Assembly (NCBI GenBank): GCA_021151825.1 | Contig: JAGKWQ010000028.1 | Location: 1 to 5,903, forward strand | Direction of reading: 5' to 3' | Source of the DNA: Cellvibrionaceae bacterium | GTDB lineage: Bacteria > Pseudomonadota > Gammaproteobacteria > Pseudomonadales > Cellvibrionaceae | Length of the DNA: 5,903 nt | Shown here: one piece after another, positions 5,893 through 5,903 of the stretch | Layout: every line of letters starts with the position of its first letter | How positions within the stretch are numbered: the stretch's first letter is position 1 | Program-made: the position numbers and the translations under genes | The notes under the pieces: generated by a model | Databases searched by the model: none | Told to the model about the DNA's origin: nothing | Seen by the model: only the letters and a program-made list of their open reading frames with translations

Positions 5893-5903
5893 ATGTTTAA
5901 AAC
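5893..5903 (+). CDS. Probable start of a downstream gene (3' cut by window edge)
   Basis: ATG TTT AAA begins an open frame (MFK) that runs off the right edge. AAAGG at 5877-5881 could be its ribosome site, with a rather long 11-base spacing. The preceding promoter-like and LacI-operator-like elements imply a gene here. With only three full codons nothing can be said about its product. A sugar-responsive transport or hydrolase gene would fit the operator, which is inference only. Confidence 0.4.

Overview
The window most likely comes from a Cellvibrio-like, polysaccharide-degrading gammaproteobacterium. The first gene carries a low-complexity Ser/Thr linker with three RSSSS repeats, the type of linker found in secreted carbohydrate-active proteins of Cellvibrio, Saccharophagus and Teredinibacter. 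Base composition is moderate in genes 1 and 2, and by eye becomes more AT-rich in gene 3 and strongly so in the last ~600 bases. The genus is an inference from style; no rRNA or marker gene is present.

Region 1 (2-3737) holds two co-directional genes that look like one operon. The first is cut by the left edge of the window. It is a large exported c-type cytochrome-like protein: the end of a beta-sandwich-like domain, a poly-Ser linker, a haem-binding CxxCH domain, then the DUF1587/DUF1595/DUF1592/DUF1588/DUF1585 series first described in planctomycetes. The second gene encodes a DUF1552 protein with a Tat-like export signal. These two families commonly occur side by side and have no established biochemical role. 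A perfect 11-bp hairpin lies between them, and a strong intrinsic terminator (3781-3823) closes the unit. The Ser linker suggests the haem protein works outside the cytoplasm, perhaps on or near polysaccharide, with the DUF1552 protein as partner.

Region 2 (3853-5277) is a separate single gene. It encodes an unusual three-part protein: a Trm112-like zinc ribbon, an N2227-like (carnosine N-methyltransferase family) SAM methyltransferase core, and a small C-terminal domain resembling PqqD or a winged helix. The fold-defining motifs of the family are present, but the residues that bind carnosine in the human enzyme appear replaced, so the substrate is probably different and is unknown.

Region 3 (5278-5892) is an AT-rich, apparently non-coding stretch. 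It contains a perfect 18-bp palindrome centred on GCGC (5663-5680) of the LacI-family operator type, a plausible promoter just upstream, an AT-rich hairpin, and a probable start codon at 5893 for a gene running off the right edge. This looks like the control region of a sugar-responsive gene. The most interesting items are the uncharacterised haem-protein/DUF1552 pair and the fused methyltransferase.
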